Source: Oscillospiraceae bacterium
GTDB lineage: Bacteria; Bacillota; Clostridia; Oscillospirales; Oscillospiraceae
Direction of reading: 5' to 3'
Length of the DNA: 41,332 nucleotides
NCBI GenBank assembly: GCA_017469795.1
Contig: JAFUFT010000026.1
Coordinates: forward strand, 1 to 41,332
In this document: positions 7,695 through 15,529 of the stretch, piece by piece
Numbering within the stretch: the stretch's first letter is position 1
Layout of the letters: each line of letters starts with the position of its first letter
The notes under the pieces: model-generated
Told to the model about the DNA's origin: nothing
What the model saw: only the letters and a program-made list of their open reading frames with translations
Databases searched by the model: none
Translations under genes and position numbers: made by a program

Positions 7695-7848
7695 GCAGCC
7701 CTGCTGCCGCTTTCACCCCACCTGCTCTGCCTATGCCCTGGAGGCGGTGGAAAAGTACGGCGCCCTGAAGGGCGGGTATCTGGCCCTTCGGCGGATTCTT
7801 CGGTGCAATCCCTTTTATAAGGGAGACTTCTATGATCCGGTTCCGTAA
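7636..7848 (+). CDS. yidD: Membrane protein insertion efficiency factor YidD
   Basis: YidD is a small (70 residues) membrane-associated protein that aids YidC-dependent insertion. The family core is complete: an amphipathic N-terminal helix, Y-R-x-x-I-S-P-L, then C-C-R-F-x-P-T-C-S-x-Y-A-x-E-A and R-R-I-L-R-C-N-P-F at the C-terminus. The start is GTG at 7636 with AAGGAGG upstream, inside rnpA. It ends 31 bases before yidC. Confidence 0.95.
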   Translation: MKTILLWMIRFYRTRISPLRQPCCRFHPTCSAYALEAVEKYGALKGGYLALRRILRCNPFYKGDFYDPVP

Positions 7849-7879
7849 CCGGATCCATCGAATTGACCGGAGGTAACAA

Positions 7880-9157
7880 ATGCATTATGTATTGATTCCC
7901 TTTGCGTGGCTGCTGCGGATGCTCTACCATCTGTTCAACAACTACGGTGTCGCGCTGATCCTGTTCTCTCTGATCACAAAGCTCATCCTGCTGCCCTTCA
8001 CTGCCAAGAGCAAAAAGAGCATGATGAAGACCTCCCGCCTCGGGCCGAAGCTCAAGGAGCTGGAGGCAAAATGCGGCGATGACAAGATGAAGTATCAGCA
8101 GGAGATGCAGGCCCTCTACAAAAAAGAGGGCGTCAGCCCCATGTCCGGCTGTCTGTGGTCCCTGCTCCCCCTGGTCCTTCTGATGGCTCTGTACTATGTC
8201 ATCCGTCAGCCCATGACCTATCTGATGCAGCTCTCTGCCGACCAGATCACCCAGATCCAAGACTACATGACCTCCAGCGGCCTGGTGGAGCTGGCCACAT
8301 CCGGCCGGGGCAGCTACTACACGGAGATCGTTCTGGCTCAGGCTGTCTACGACAACATGGACGCCATCAAATCGATCGTACCGGATATCGCCAGCCGCGC
8401 CATTGACTTCCATTTCCTGGGCGTGGATCTGAGTCAGATCCCCACCTGGCGCTGGATGTTCGACGGGCCCTACACGCTGGTGGGATTCGGTCTGTTCATC
8501 ATCCCCGTGATCTCCGCCGTGTCCCAGTTCGCATCCATGCAGATCTCCCAGAAGCTCAACGGCTCCGTTGCCACCAACGACAAAGGAGAAAAGGATCAGG
8601 ATGCCGCTGCTGCAGCGGCTCAGAGCATGAAGACCATGATGTACGTCATGCCCCTGTTCTCCCTGTGGATCGGCTTCTCCATGCCTGCGGCTATGTGCAT
8701 CTACTGGATTGCCCAGGCGGTGTTCAACACGGCGCTGGACGGCGTTCTGACTGTGCACTACAAAAAGGTCTATGACGAAGAGGACGAGATCAAGCGGGAA
8801 CGGGCTGCCGAAGAGGCGGCCATCGAGGCGGAAAAGGAGGCCCGCCGGGCCGAGCGCCGGGCCATGATGCCCGAGGGTGCCAATCCCAACACCAGCCGCC
8901 GTAAGATCAAGAAACAGCAGAAGCTGGCGGAAGCCGACACCCCCGAGGGCAAGTTCACTGAGGAGGAGCGCGCGGAATACCACCGTCAGCAGGAAGAAAA
9001 GGAAAAAGCCAAAGGCGGTCTGTCCGGCGATCCCAACCGGCCCTACAGCCGCGGACGTGCCTATGATCCCAACCGGTACGAGAATGCCGGCGCCGTTCAG
9101 GAGGCCCCTGCCGAACCGGAACCAGAGACCCCGGAGGATCCAACCGACCCTGAATGA
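7880..9157 (+). CDS. yidC: Membrane protein insertase YidC/Oxa1
   Basis: YidC inserts and folds membrane proteins, alone or with SecYEG. The 425-residue protein has five predicted membrane helices (about 23-42, 91-110, 196-216, 252-270, 272-292), the cytoplasmic helical hairpin with KSMMK between the first two, and MPLFSLWIGFSMPAA in the fourth. The groove Arg of Bacillus SpoIIIJ is a Lys (Lys34), a conservative replacement. There is no cleavable lipoprotein signal before the first helix. The last 130 residues form a long charged tail (basic/acidic, then Pro/Glu-rich) of the kind that binds ribosomes in YidC proteins lacking SRP dependence. It lies between yidD and jag, the classical order. 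Confidence 0.95.
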   Translation: MHYVLIPFAWLLRMLYHLFNNYGVALILFSLITKLILLPFTAKSKKSMMKTSRLGPKLKELEAKCGDDKMKYQQEMQALYKKEGVSPMSGCLWSLLPLVLLMALYYVIRQPMTYLMQLSADQITQIQDYMTSSGLVELATSGRGSYYTEIVLAQAVYDNMDAIKSIVPDIASRAIDFHFLGVDLSQIPTWRWMFDGPYTLVGFGLFIIPVISAVSQFASMQISQKLNGSVATNDKGEKDQDAAAAAAQSMKTMMYVMPLFSLWIGFSMPAAMCIYWIAQAVFNTALDGVLTVHYKKVYDEEDEIKRERAAEEAAIEAEKEARRAERRAMMPEGANPNTSRRKIKKQQKLAEADTPEGKFTEEERAEYHRQQEEKEKAKGGLSGDPNRPYSRGRAYDPNRYENAGAVQEAPAEPEPETPEDPTDPE

Positions 9158-9198
9158 TTACGGCCTCCCGGAGGCCGCTGAAAAAGGAGCACACAATC

Positions 9199-9999
9199 AT
9201 GCTGAAATCAATCGAAGCCACCGGCGCAACCATTGAGCTCGCCATCCAGGCCGGCCTGGATCAGCTTCAGATGGACCGGGACAGCGTTTCTGTGGAGGTG
9301 CTGGAGCAGCCCAAGAAAGGCTTTTTCGGAATCGGCGCCAGTCCTGCCAAGGTCTCCCTGACCTATGAGGTGCCGGATCCCGTGCCGGAAAAGAAACCTG
9401 AGCCGCCCAAACCGCAGCCTGCGCCTAAGCCTGAGAAAAAGGCTGAGCCGCCCAAGGCACAGCCCAAGCCAGAGAAACAGCCGGAAAAGAAAGCTGAACC
9501 CGTTGCGGTTCCCGCCCCCGCCGCAGAAGGCACCGTGGAGGCTCGGATCGAGACCTTCATGAAGGGCCTGCTGGAGCACATGGGCTCCGACGCCGTTCCC
9601 TCTGCAAAGAAAGTCGCCGACGACACCTACGCGGTGGAGCTGATCGGTGAGCATCTGGGCATGCTGATCGGCCGCCGGGGCGACACTCTTGACGCCATCC
9701 AGCACATCACCAACTACGCTGTGAACCACGGCCAGAACAAGCGGGTCCGCATCAACGTGGATGCGGAGAACTACCGCAAAAAGCGGGAGGAATCCCTGGA
9801 GCGGCTGGCCACAAAGGTCGCCGGCAAGGTCGTTAAGACCCGCCGGAACATCACGCTGGAGCCCATGAACGCCTACGAGCGCCATGTGATCCACGCAGCC
9901 CTGCAGGATTATCCCGACGTTACCACCTTCTCCACCGGTACCGAGCCGGGACGCCGCGTTGTCGTGGCCTACAGCCGCTACAAGAGCGTGGAGGAATAA
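9199..9999 (+). CDS. jag: RNA-binding protein Jag / KhpB (EloR)
   Basis: KhpB pairs with KhpA to bind RNA and tune cell elongation and division in Firmicutes. The 266-residue protein has the Jag-N domain (1-55, with KKGFFGIG), a Pro/Lys/Glu repeat linker (about 60-108), a KH domain with GxxG-type loop IGRRGD (157-162), and an R3H domain (about 195-264, Arg228 and His232). The start at 9199 follows AAAGGAG; the longer frame from 9154 overlaps yidC and is not needed. In many Firmicutes mnmE follows jag, but here a terminator and an opposite-strand gene end the cluster. KhpA is not in the window. Confidence 0.95.
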   Translation: MLKSIEATGATIELAIQAGLDQLQMDRDSVSVEVLEQPKKGFFGIGASPAKVSLTYEVPDPVPEKKPEPPKPQPAPKPEKKAEPPKAQPKPEKQPEKKAEPVAVPAPAAEGTVEARIETFMKGLLEHMGSDAVPSAKKVADDTYAVELIGEHLGMLIGRRGDTLDAIQHITNYAVNHGQNKRVRINVDAENYRKKREESLERLATKVAGKVVKTRRNITLEPMNAYERHVIHAALQDYPDVTTFSTGTEPGRRVVVAYSRYKSVEE

Positions 10000-10042
10000 A
10001 AAGAGCGCCCCCGCTACAGTGAATTGCTGTAGCGGGGTTTTC
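9998..10042. terminator. Bidirectional terminator between jag and the methyltransferase gene
   Basis: An 11-bp perfect stem (10009-10019 with 10027-10037), seven-base loop, T-tract on the plus side (10038-10041) and an A-tract (9998-10002) that serves the minus strand. The methyltransferase stop codon (10014-10016) sits inside the stem. Confidence 0.88.
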
Positions 10043-10625
10043 TTTCTTTGCTTATACTCCAATACCGGGCTGTAAAGCCATAGCTTTCATCTTTCAGAAA
10101 TGCCTGAATCGTAAGATGATTTGTTTTTACTAATTCCCGGAATGCCGCCTCATCTTCCAAGGGGTCCAGTGTCTGATAGTATAATCTGCCGCCGGGCTTT
10201 ATCAGCGTAAAGGTTTTCTTTAAGAATTCTTCGTAATGACCGCTTTCCTGCCTTGTACTTCCTATCACTGTGACGAGATCAAACAGGGTTTCCGGCTCGT
10301 ACTTCATTATGTCGCAGCAAACCACTTTTACTGAATTTGGGTTATGCTCATTTTCAAGTCCTTCTGATAGTTGACGGCATATTATCGGATCCCGGTCAAC
10401 ACACGTGAGTGTTCCGCGTTTGAGTTTATAGGACAGATATCTGTCCCAGTATCCCGCTCCAATCCCAATATTGCATATATCTGTTTTTTCTTCTATCCGG
10501 AAGTGTTCCTCAAAAAAACGAGCAAACATATATTCCAGATATTTGTTCTCTACAGAGAGATTCCATGGTCCTGCCTCTGAGTCATAGCATTGTCCATATG
10601 TTTTCAGCAGAAAATCCTTGTCCAC
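10014..10625 (-). CDS. Class I SAM-dependent methyltransferase
   Basis: The 203-residue soluble protein has a Rossmann methyltransferase fold: motif I NIGIGAGYWDRYL (52-64), an acidic residue ending strand 2 (VDRD, 76-79), a motif II-like CCDIMKY (103-109), the strand FDLVTVIGS (115-123) and LIKPGGRLYYQTLDP (141-155). The start is GTG at 10625, with AGGAGG six bases before; the long frame upstream is antisense to the TfoX gene and rejected. Substrate unknown; it could be a small-molecule or glycan methyltransferase. It is visibly more A+T-rich than its neighbours, which suggests a later arrival. It follows the TfoX-like stop by ten bases and is last in the operon. Confidence 0.85.
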   Translation of the reverse strand: MDKDFLLKTYGQCYDSEAGPWNLSVENKYLEYMFARFFEEHFRIEEKTDICNIGIGAGYWDRYLSYKLKRGTLTCVDRDPIICRQLSEGLENEHNPNSVKVVCCDIMKYEPETLFDLVTVIGSTRQESGHYEEFLKKTFTLIKPGGRLYYQTLDPLEDEAAFRELVKTNHLTIQAFLKDESYGFTARYWSISKERKPRYSNSL

Positions 10626-10635
10626 ACGAAACCTC

Positions 10636-10941
10636 CTATCGTCTCCTGGGCGAAGGTAATTCTGTATCCATCGCCTCCAGCAGGTCCCGCAAAAACTCCC
10701 GGTCCTCCAGATCCTCCACCAGGAGCATCTCCTTTGCCCCCGGATAGGGCAGCTCTCTCGCCGCTGTCCCAAGCCGCTCCAGCGCCGCAGGGACAATCTT
10801 GACCAGCAGCCGGTCGTCGTAGATCCCGCCAAATACCTTTCCATGGTAATACAGGACATATTCCCCCATCATGGCACGGCAGGTCACCTCCGGCGGCAGC
10901 TGTTCCAGAATGAAGTCCAGGTAGGATTTCGTGGACGGCAT
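10636..10941 (-). CDS. TfoX/Sxy N-terminal-domain protein
   Basis: A 101-residue protein consisting of the TfoX N-terminal domain alone, recognisable from S-Y-L-D-F-I-L-E-Q-L near the start, RAMMGEYVLYYHGKVFGGIYDDRLLVK (22-48) and the C-terminal half with P-Y-P-G-A-K-E-M-L. Full Sxy/TfoX of gammaproteobacteria regulates competence, but stand-alone N domains in Firmicutes have no settled role. Start at 10941 follows GGAGG by seven bases. It lies two bases after the EamA transporter stop and just before the methyltransferase, so all are one transcript. Confidence 0.85.
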   Translation of the reverse strand: MPSTKSYLDFILEQLPPEVTCRAMMGEYVLYYHGKVFGGIYDDRLLVKIVPAALERLGTAARELPYPGAKEMLLVEDLEDREFLRDLLEAMDTELPSPRRR

Positions 10942-10943
10942 GG

Positions 10944-11840
10944 TCAGTCCTCCTTCTTTTTCTGCGGCAGCTGCACCCACACGATGGCCGCGAACATCAG
11001 ACCGCAGCCCAGAAGTTCCCAGCCCGACAAGCGCTGGCCGAGGATCAGCCATCCCGCGATCAGACCGAACACCGCCTCCAGGCTCATCAGCAGAGACGCC
11101 ACTGTGGGATCCGTGTCCTTTTGGGCGACGATCTGCAGCGTGTATCCCACGCCGCTGGACATCACGCCCGCATAGACGATGGGGAGCCACGCCTCCAGAA
11201 TATCGCTCCAGGACGGGGTTTCAAACACCATCATACACACAAAGCTCAGCGCGCCGCAGACGAAAAACTGGATGCAGCTCATCTTGACCCCGTCCACCCG
11301 GCCGGCGAACCGGTCGACGACCAGAATGTGGACCGTAAAGCACAGGGCGCAGGCCAGCTCCAGCAGGTCGCCCCGGTTGATCCGCTCCAGGCCGGTTCCA
11401 TGCAGGCACAGGAAGTACATCCCCACCACAGCCACCGCTACGGCGCTCCAGACCCGGAGTCCGACCCGGCGGCGGAGAAAGATTCCGCTCAGGGGGATCA
11501 GTACGATATACATGGCGGTGAGGAATCCCGCCTTGCCCACGGAGGTGTACTGGATGCCGATCTGCTGCAGCGCACTGGCCACAAACAGCGCCGCGCCGCA
11601 CAGCAGTCCCCCCAGGATCAGCTGTCTGCCCGCTCCCGGCTGCGGGGCCTCCCCGGGGATTTTCCCGGAGAACACGGCGATCAGCGGCAGCAGCACCACA
11701 CCCCCGAGCAGGGACCGGCTGCATAGGAAGGTGAAGGGGCCGATATAGTCCATACTGACCCGCTGGGATACGAAGGCCGCGCCCCAGATCAGCGCCGTCA
11801 GCAGGAGCAGAAGGTTCGCCCGGATCCGTCTGGCCGTCAC
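10944..11840 (-). CDS. EamA/DMT-family transporter
   Basis: The 298-residue protein with about ten hydrophobic helices in two tandem EamA repeats belongs to the drug/metabolite transporter superfamily. Seen: an N-terminal helix with ALIWGAAFV, R-S-L-L-G-G in helix 2, a helix 4/5 pair ending in T-A-M-Y-I-V-L-I-P, a second repeat with V-Y-A-G-V-M-S-S-G-V-G-Y and SLEAVFGLIAGWLILGQRL. I start at GTG 11840 because it overlaps the preceding stop (GTGA) and has GGAGG eight bases upstream; an ATG at 11855 has no ribosome site. The substrate is unknown. Its neighbour upstream is an acyltransferase, so export of an acylated metabolite is possible but speculative. Confidence 0.9.
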   Translation of the reverse strand: MTARRIRANLLLLLTALIWGAAFVSQRVSMDYIGPFTFLCSRSLLGGVVLLPLIAVFSGKIPGEAPQPGAGRQLILGGLLCGAALFVASALQQIGIQYTSVGKAGFLTAMYIVLIPLSGIFLRRRVGLRVWSAVAVAVVGMYFLCLHGTGLERINRGDLLELACALCFTVHILVVDRFAGRVDGVKMSCIQFFVCGALSFVCMMVFETPSWSDILEAWLPIVYAGVMSSGVGYTLQIVAQKDTDPTVASLLMSLEAVFGLIAGWLILGQRLSGWELLGCGLMFAAIVWVQLPQKKKED

Positions 11841-12829
11841 GTTCTTTTCCTCCATCGGACCAGCGCGTCCACCAGATAGCTGTAGAGCGTGCCCGCCGTC
11901 AGGCCGCACAGGGCCAGCAGGATCCATTTCTTCCAGCCGCCGACCCCGAAATACAGCCCAATCTCATAGACGAGGATATGGCACAGGTAGATCTCAAAGG
12001 ACTTCCCGCCCAGGAATTCCAGGCCCCGGCTCACCTTGGCTGTGGGCTTCCACGCGTCCATTTTCTCCAGGATCCATGTGGTCATATACAGACAGCCGGG
12101 GGTGGACAGCAGGAAGGGGTGCCACCAGAAGCCGTAGGCGCTGAGGCCGTCGGGCCAGAGCACGCACAGGAAATAGAAAGCCACCATGCTCACCACCATC
12201 AGTGCCCAGGAGATCACAAGATGGCGCCGGGTGGGCTGTTTCCCCGCCGCGGCCTCATATCCCAGATACATGCCGAGGAAATAGACCGGGAAGCGGCTGA
12301 CGCCCATCATCAAACTGGTGTTGACGCAGGCCACATCCGCCAGAAACAGCACCGGGAACACCCACAGGGCGCGTTTTCCGTACCGGTCGATGATCTGATA
12401 GAGCAGCGGGGAGATCACATAGGCCGCAATCTGAATGGGGATATACCAGTTGAACTGGCCCCCCATTCTGGTCCACCAGCCGAAGGTGGTCAGGTTCCCC
12501 AGGGCCTGAAAAACATCGATCTGCCGACTCCAGAGCATAAAGGCGCAGTACACCACGATGAACGGCAGGTAGGAGGGCAGGATCCGGGACATCCGCCGCT
12601 GCATGAACTGCAGCGGATCTCCGTTCTTTTTCAGGGAAAAGCTGATGCCGAAGCCGGAGAGGAACAGGAAAATATCCACGGAGCCGACGGTATACCACTC
12701 CTCCGGTCCCAGGAACTGATAGAGCTGGCAGCCGCTGTGGTAATAAAGCAGATGCCCGTAGACTACGATCAGGATCATAATCCCCATCAGCGCACCCTTG
12801 TACCGGCTGATGCGGTCGTATGCTTGCAT
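11837..12829 (-). CDS. Acyltransferase-3 family membrane protein (copy 1)
   Basis: The 330-residue, roughly ten-helix protein of the acyltransferase-3 family (OafA/NodX-like) is expected to transfer an acyl group to a carbohydrate or lipid carrier at the membrane. Seen: R-I-S-x-Y-K-G then helix 1 with V-Y-G-H-L-L-Y-Y-H (the usual N-terminal His), SVDIFLFLSGFGISFSL, the R-R-M-S-R-I-L-P-S-Y motif, and the C-terminal SFEIYLCH-I-L-V-Y. Start at 12829 was chosen at the family N-terminus; its ribosome site (GGGAAGTG) is weak. The stop overlaps the EamA start. It is a paralogue of the next gene (12929-13924), sharing these motifs in the same order. Confidence 0.88.
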   Translation of the reverse strand: MQAYDRISRYKGALMGIMILIVVYGHLLYYHSGCQLYQFLGPEEWYTVGSVDIFLFLSGFGISFSLKKNGDPLQFMQRRMSRILPSYLPFIVVYCAFMLWSRQIDVFQALGNLTTFGWWTRMGGQFNWYIPIQIAAYVISPLLYQIIDRYGKRALWVFPVLFLADVACVNTSLMMGVSRFPVYFLGMYLGYEAAAGKQPTRRHLVISWALMVVSMVAFYFLCVLWPDGLSAYGFWWHPFLLSTPGCLYMTTWILEKMDAWKPTAKVSRGLEFLGGKSFEIYLCHILVYEIGLYFGVGGWKKWILLALCGLTAGTLYSYLVDALVRWRKRT

Positions 12830-12853
12830 AGAAATCACTTCCCTTACCGGCCC

Positions 12854-12882
12854 ATTATAGCAAATCCCCGTGGGAATTGCAA
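12854..12882 (-). promoter_or_regulatory. Promoter of acyltransferase copy 1 operon
   Basis: Minus strand: -35 TTGCAA (12877-12882), 17-bp spacer, -10 TATAAT (12854-12859). Confidence 0.7.
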
Positions 12883-12898
12883 AAAAATACAAGTCCAT

Positions 12899-12926
12899 GA
12901 AAAAGCGGCGCCGGAGGGCGCCGCTT
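12899..12926 (-). terminator. Intrinsic terminator after acyltransferase copy 2
   Basis: Ten-base stem (12903-12912 with 12917-12926), tetraloop, short T-run on the minus strand, directly after the stop codon at 12929. It separates the two acyltransferase units. Confidence 0.8.
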
Positions 12927-12928
12927 GG

Positions 12929-13924
12929 TCATGCTGTTTTTCTCTGTTTCCACCATTTCAGGCACCGCTCCACCACCTCATGGAAGGCGATGCCGATCCC
13001 GGTGCCCAGACAGGCGATCAGGATCCACTTTTTCCAGCCCTGGATCCCCATCTTCAGGCAGCTGTCGTACAGGGCCAGATGGCACAGGTAGATCTCAAAG
13101 GACCGGGCGCCCAGAAAGGACCACGCCTTGTTGACCCACCGGCCCGGTGCGATCCGGTCCTGCCACTCCAGCAGTTTTGTGATCCCGTACATCCAGAAGG
13201 GCGAGGCGATCACAAACAGATTCCAGTACAGGCCGTAGTACCACAGATACCACCGCCGCAGCTGGAACACCGGCACCACCACGATCATGGCGATGACGCC
13301 GGCCACATAGGACACGATCAGGTTCCGCTTGCCCGGCGCTCTCCCGGCGGCGTACTCCGCACCGAAGATCATGCCGAGGAAATAGGTGGGGAACCGGGTC
13401 ACCGCCATCAGCACATTGGACCGCCAGCCCGCCACATAGACGATCACCAGCGCCGCCATGGCCCATCCCGCCTTTTTCTTCTGAACGGCGTCGAACAGCA
13501 GCGGGCTCAGAAGATACAGGATCAGGATCGCAGGCACATACCAGTTGAACTGGTGGTCCGTCTGGAACCAGTAGCCCATGGCGGTCAGATTGCCCACCGC
13601 CTCGCTGGGCAGCATGCGGCCCTTGATGACGTTGACCGCACACCAGGCCAGCATCACCGGAATGTAGGACGGAAGCAGCCGTCCCAGCCGCCGGCCGTAG
13701 AAGGTCCAGGCGTCCCGGTTCTTCAGCAGGGACTGGTAGATCCCGAAGCCGGATACGAACATAAACATCTCCACCGAACCCAGCGTGTACCACTCGGTCC
13801 AGTGATTTTCCTCATAGGGAATCAGATTTCCATGATAATACAGCAGATGACCGTAGACCACGATCATAATGGCAATGCCCATCAGATGGGATTTATAGTG
13901 ACTGATGCGCTGATAACCGTTCAT
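12929..13924 (-). CDS. Acyltransferase-3 family membrane protein (copy 2)
   Basis: A 331-residue paralogue of the 11837-12829 protein with the same framework: N-terminal R-I-S-H-Y-K, helix 1 VYGHLLYYHG, SVEMFMFVSGFGIY, R-R-L-G-R-L-L-P-S-Y, Q-F-N-W-Y-V-P, and SFEIYLCH. It is probably a membrane-embedded O-acyltransferase for surface glycans or a lipid-linked precursor. Start at 13924 has GGAGGTGA six bases upstream. Unusually, that ribosome site is the 3' arm of a hairpin that ends in a T-run (13929-13960). It is monocistronic, with its own promoter and terminator. The AraC-type regulator gene lies directly upstream and may control it. Confidence 0.88.
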   Translation of the reverse strand: MNGYQRISHYKSHLMGIAIMIVVYGHLLYYHGNLIPYEENHWTEWYTLGSVEMFMFVSGFGIYQSLLKNRDAWTFYGRRLGRLLPSYIPVMLAWCAVNVIKGRMLPSEAVGNLTAMGYWFQTDHQFNWYVPAILILYLLSPLLFDAVQKKKAGWAMAALVIVYVAGWRSNVLMAVTRFPTYFLGMIFGAEYAAGRAPGKRNLIVSYVAGVIAMIVVVPVFQLRRWYLWYYGLYWNLFVIASPFWMYGITKLLEWQDRIAPGRWVNKAWSFLGARSFEIYLCHLALYDSCLKMGIQGWKKWILIACLGTGIGIAFHEVVERCLKWWKQRKTA

Positions 13925-13960
13925 GAAAAATCACCTCCGGAACAGCTTCCAGAGGTGATT
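13925..13960 (-). promoter_or_regulatory. Hairpin sequestering the ribosome binding site of acyltransferase copy 2
   Basis: Arms 13947-13960 and 13929-13942 pair over 14 bases (one U-G wobble) around a four-base loop. The 3' arm contains the GGAGGTGA ribosome site and runs into five T residues just before the start codon. In RNA reading through from the AraC gene this would be either an intrinsic terminator or a closed ribosome site. A promoter overlaps the 5' arm (next entry). Confidence 0.7.
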
Positions 13961-13986
13961 ATATCAGGATTATGTGGGTTTCGCAA
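13958..13986 (-). promoter_or_regulatory. Promoter of acyltransferase copy 2
   Basis: Minus strand: -35 TTGCGA (13981-13986), 17-bp spacer, -10 TATAAT (13958-13963). The expected start point near 13951 lies within the 5' arm of the hairpin, so transcripts made here lack most of that arm. Confidence 0.65.
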
Positions 13987-14009
13987 CTGTTGTGTGCGTT
14001 TTGTGTGCA

Positions 14010-15386
14010 TCAGGTGTCCTGATTTCCGCAGAATGCCTTCCGATAGGCGGTGGGCGTGATGCCCTCATAGCGCTTGAACACCCGGGCCAGGGTCCAGCCG
14101 GAGTAGTATCCCACCCGGGAGGCGATCTCTGAGATCCCCAGGTCCGTCTCGTTGAGGAGCTTCTTGGCCTCCGTCAGCCGGGTGGTGTGCAGGTAGTCCA
14201 GCAGGTTCATGCCCGTGTTCTCCTTGAACATCCGGCTGAGATAGCTGCGGGACTTGCCCAGGCAGTCGCAGATCATTTCCACGGAGAGGTCCGGCTCCAT
14301 ATACTTTTTGCTGATCAGGTGAATGACCTTGCCGGTGGTTCCGGTATAGTCCGACGGGATGGTGTTGAAGCGCCGGTCCAGCCGGTCGAAGATCTCATGG
14401 AGCACGGCCTCCAGTTCTTCGAGGGAATTGCAGGCCTCCACCTTCATGCTGCCGGAGCCGGGGGCGCCCTGCTCCTCCAGCAGGTCGCCCATGGGAAGGG
14501 CCAGCACGCTGCCTGTGGTCTGCATCCGCATATTCAGGAACCGTTTTGCCCGCTCCAGTCCGCCCTGACCGGGGGAAACCAGCTCCCGCACCTTTTCGAT
14601 GCTCAGCTGCCGGGCCATATCAAAGTCCTGGGTCACCAGGGCGTTGAGATACTGTTTCTCAATGGTGGGCTCCATGCGCGGTCCGCCGGCAGGGGCGCCG
14701 CCCTCCGCCCTAGCACAGACCCCGTCCTTGTATACCGTGCCCGGATCCACCGCCACCATTTCCGTCTCCCGGAAGGCCTCATGAAGGGACCGGAGGGAAT
14801 CGCAGGCGGCGCTGACGCAGGCCCGCAGTTCCAGATCGAAATTGTCCCGGATAAACTTCACCGCATCCCGGCTGATCTCCGCCACCTGGCGGGAGAGCTC
14901 CGCATCGTCCGTCCGGTCGAAGTTCAGGAGAAAGGCATACCTGTCCTCCAGATTGGCCGGGTAGCAGGAGAACCGCTCCCCCAGAAGTTCTGAAAAAATA
15001 GAGGAAACGATCAGTCCCACCTGGCCGCCGTCCCGCAGATCGCTGTCATAGCCGGAGAACATGGTGTCGTTCCCTGCGGGACATACCAGCACCACCAGAT
15101 ACCGCGGCGCGGAAAACTCCAGATCAAACATATGCAGTTTTCGCTCCAGGGCCTTTTCATCCACGAAGTGTCCTCGGAGCAACTTTTCCACCATCAGCTC
15201 CTGGGCCTGATAAGTCCGATGCCGGTATTTCCGTTCCAGCTCCTGGTAGGTCGGTTTCTCCTCCTCCGGGGGAGGACCCATCCCGGGCTTGGCGGGCGGC
15301 GCCTCGCGGCCATGCCCCGGCAGCTCCGCAGCCGGGCCGGCGGGAGCGGAAAACAGAGATTCAAATCGTCCCACATTCTGAGCCAT
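14010..15386 (-). CDS. AraC-family transcriptional regulator (YesN-like, without receiver domain)
   Basis: The 458-residue cytoplasmic regulator has a C-terminal AraC double helix-turn-helix (about 358-458): L-S-V-E-M-I-C-D-C-L-G-K-S-R-S-Y-L-S-R-M-F-K-E for the first, and ISEIASRVGYYSGWTLARVFKRYEGITPTAYR for the second. The central region resembles the GGDEF-like/coiled part of YesN-type response regulators, but the phosphoacceptor receiver domain that normally precedes it is absent; instead there is a Pro/Gly/Ala-rich N-terminus. Signal is therefore not phosphorylation through the usual route. Start at 15386 follows AAAGGTGG. It is upstream of, and on the same strand as, acyltransferase copy 2. 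Confidence 0.88.
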   Translation of the reverse strand: MAQNVGRFESLFSAPAGPAAELPGHGREAPPAKPGMGPPPEEEKPTYQELERKYRHRTYQAQELMVEKLLRGHFVDEKALERKLHMFDLEFSAPRYLVVLVCPAGNDTMFSGYDSDLRDGGQVGLIVSSIFSELLGERFSCYPANLEDRYAFLLNFDRTDDAELSRQVAEISRDAVKFIRDNFDLELRACVSAACDSLRSLHEAFRETEMVAVDPGTVYKDGVCARAEGGAPAGGPRMEPTIEKQYLNALVTQDFDMARQLSIEKVRELVSPGQGGLERAKRFLNMRMQTTGSVLALPMGDLLEEQGAPGSGSMKVEACNSLEELEAVLHEIFDRLDRRFNTIPSDYTGTTGKVIHLISKKYMEPDLSVEMICDCLGKSRSYLSRMFKENTGMNLLDYLHTTRLTEAKKLLNETDLGISEIASRVGYYSGWTLARVFKRYEGITPTAYRKAFCGNQDT

Positions 15387-15446
15387 TGACTCAAACCACC
15401 TTTGTGTTACTCCAAATCGCAGAAACCTACAAAATGTGCTGTTTTT

Positions 15447-15474
15447 ATTATAGCACAAACGGCTCATTTGTAAA
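15447..15474 (-). promoter_or_regulatory. Promoter of the AraC-type regulator
   Basis: Minus strand: -35 TTTACA (15469-15474), 16-bp spacer, -10 TATAAT (15447-15452). Confidence 0.6.
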
Positions 15475-15529
15475 GGGGCATTCAATTCGTGACTTTTTTA
15501 CGAAAAAACAGCAGATTGTTTTTCCCCTC

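Noticed and set aside
11978..14059. A 693-codon open frame on the plus strand
   Set aside because: Antisense to both acyltransferase genes, with a His/Gln/Pro-rich translation typical of shadows of membrane protein genes.
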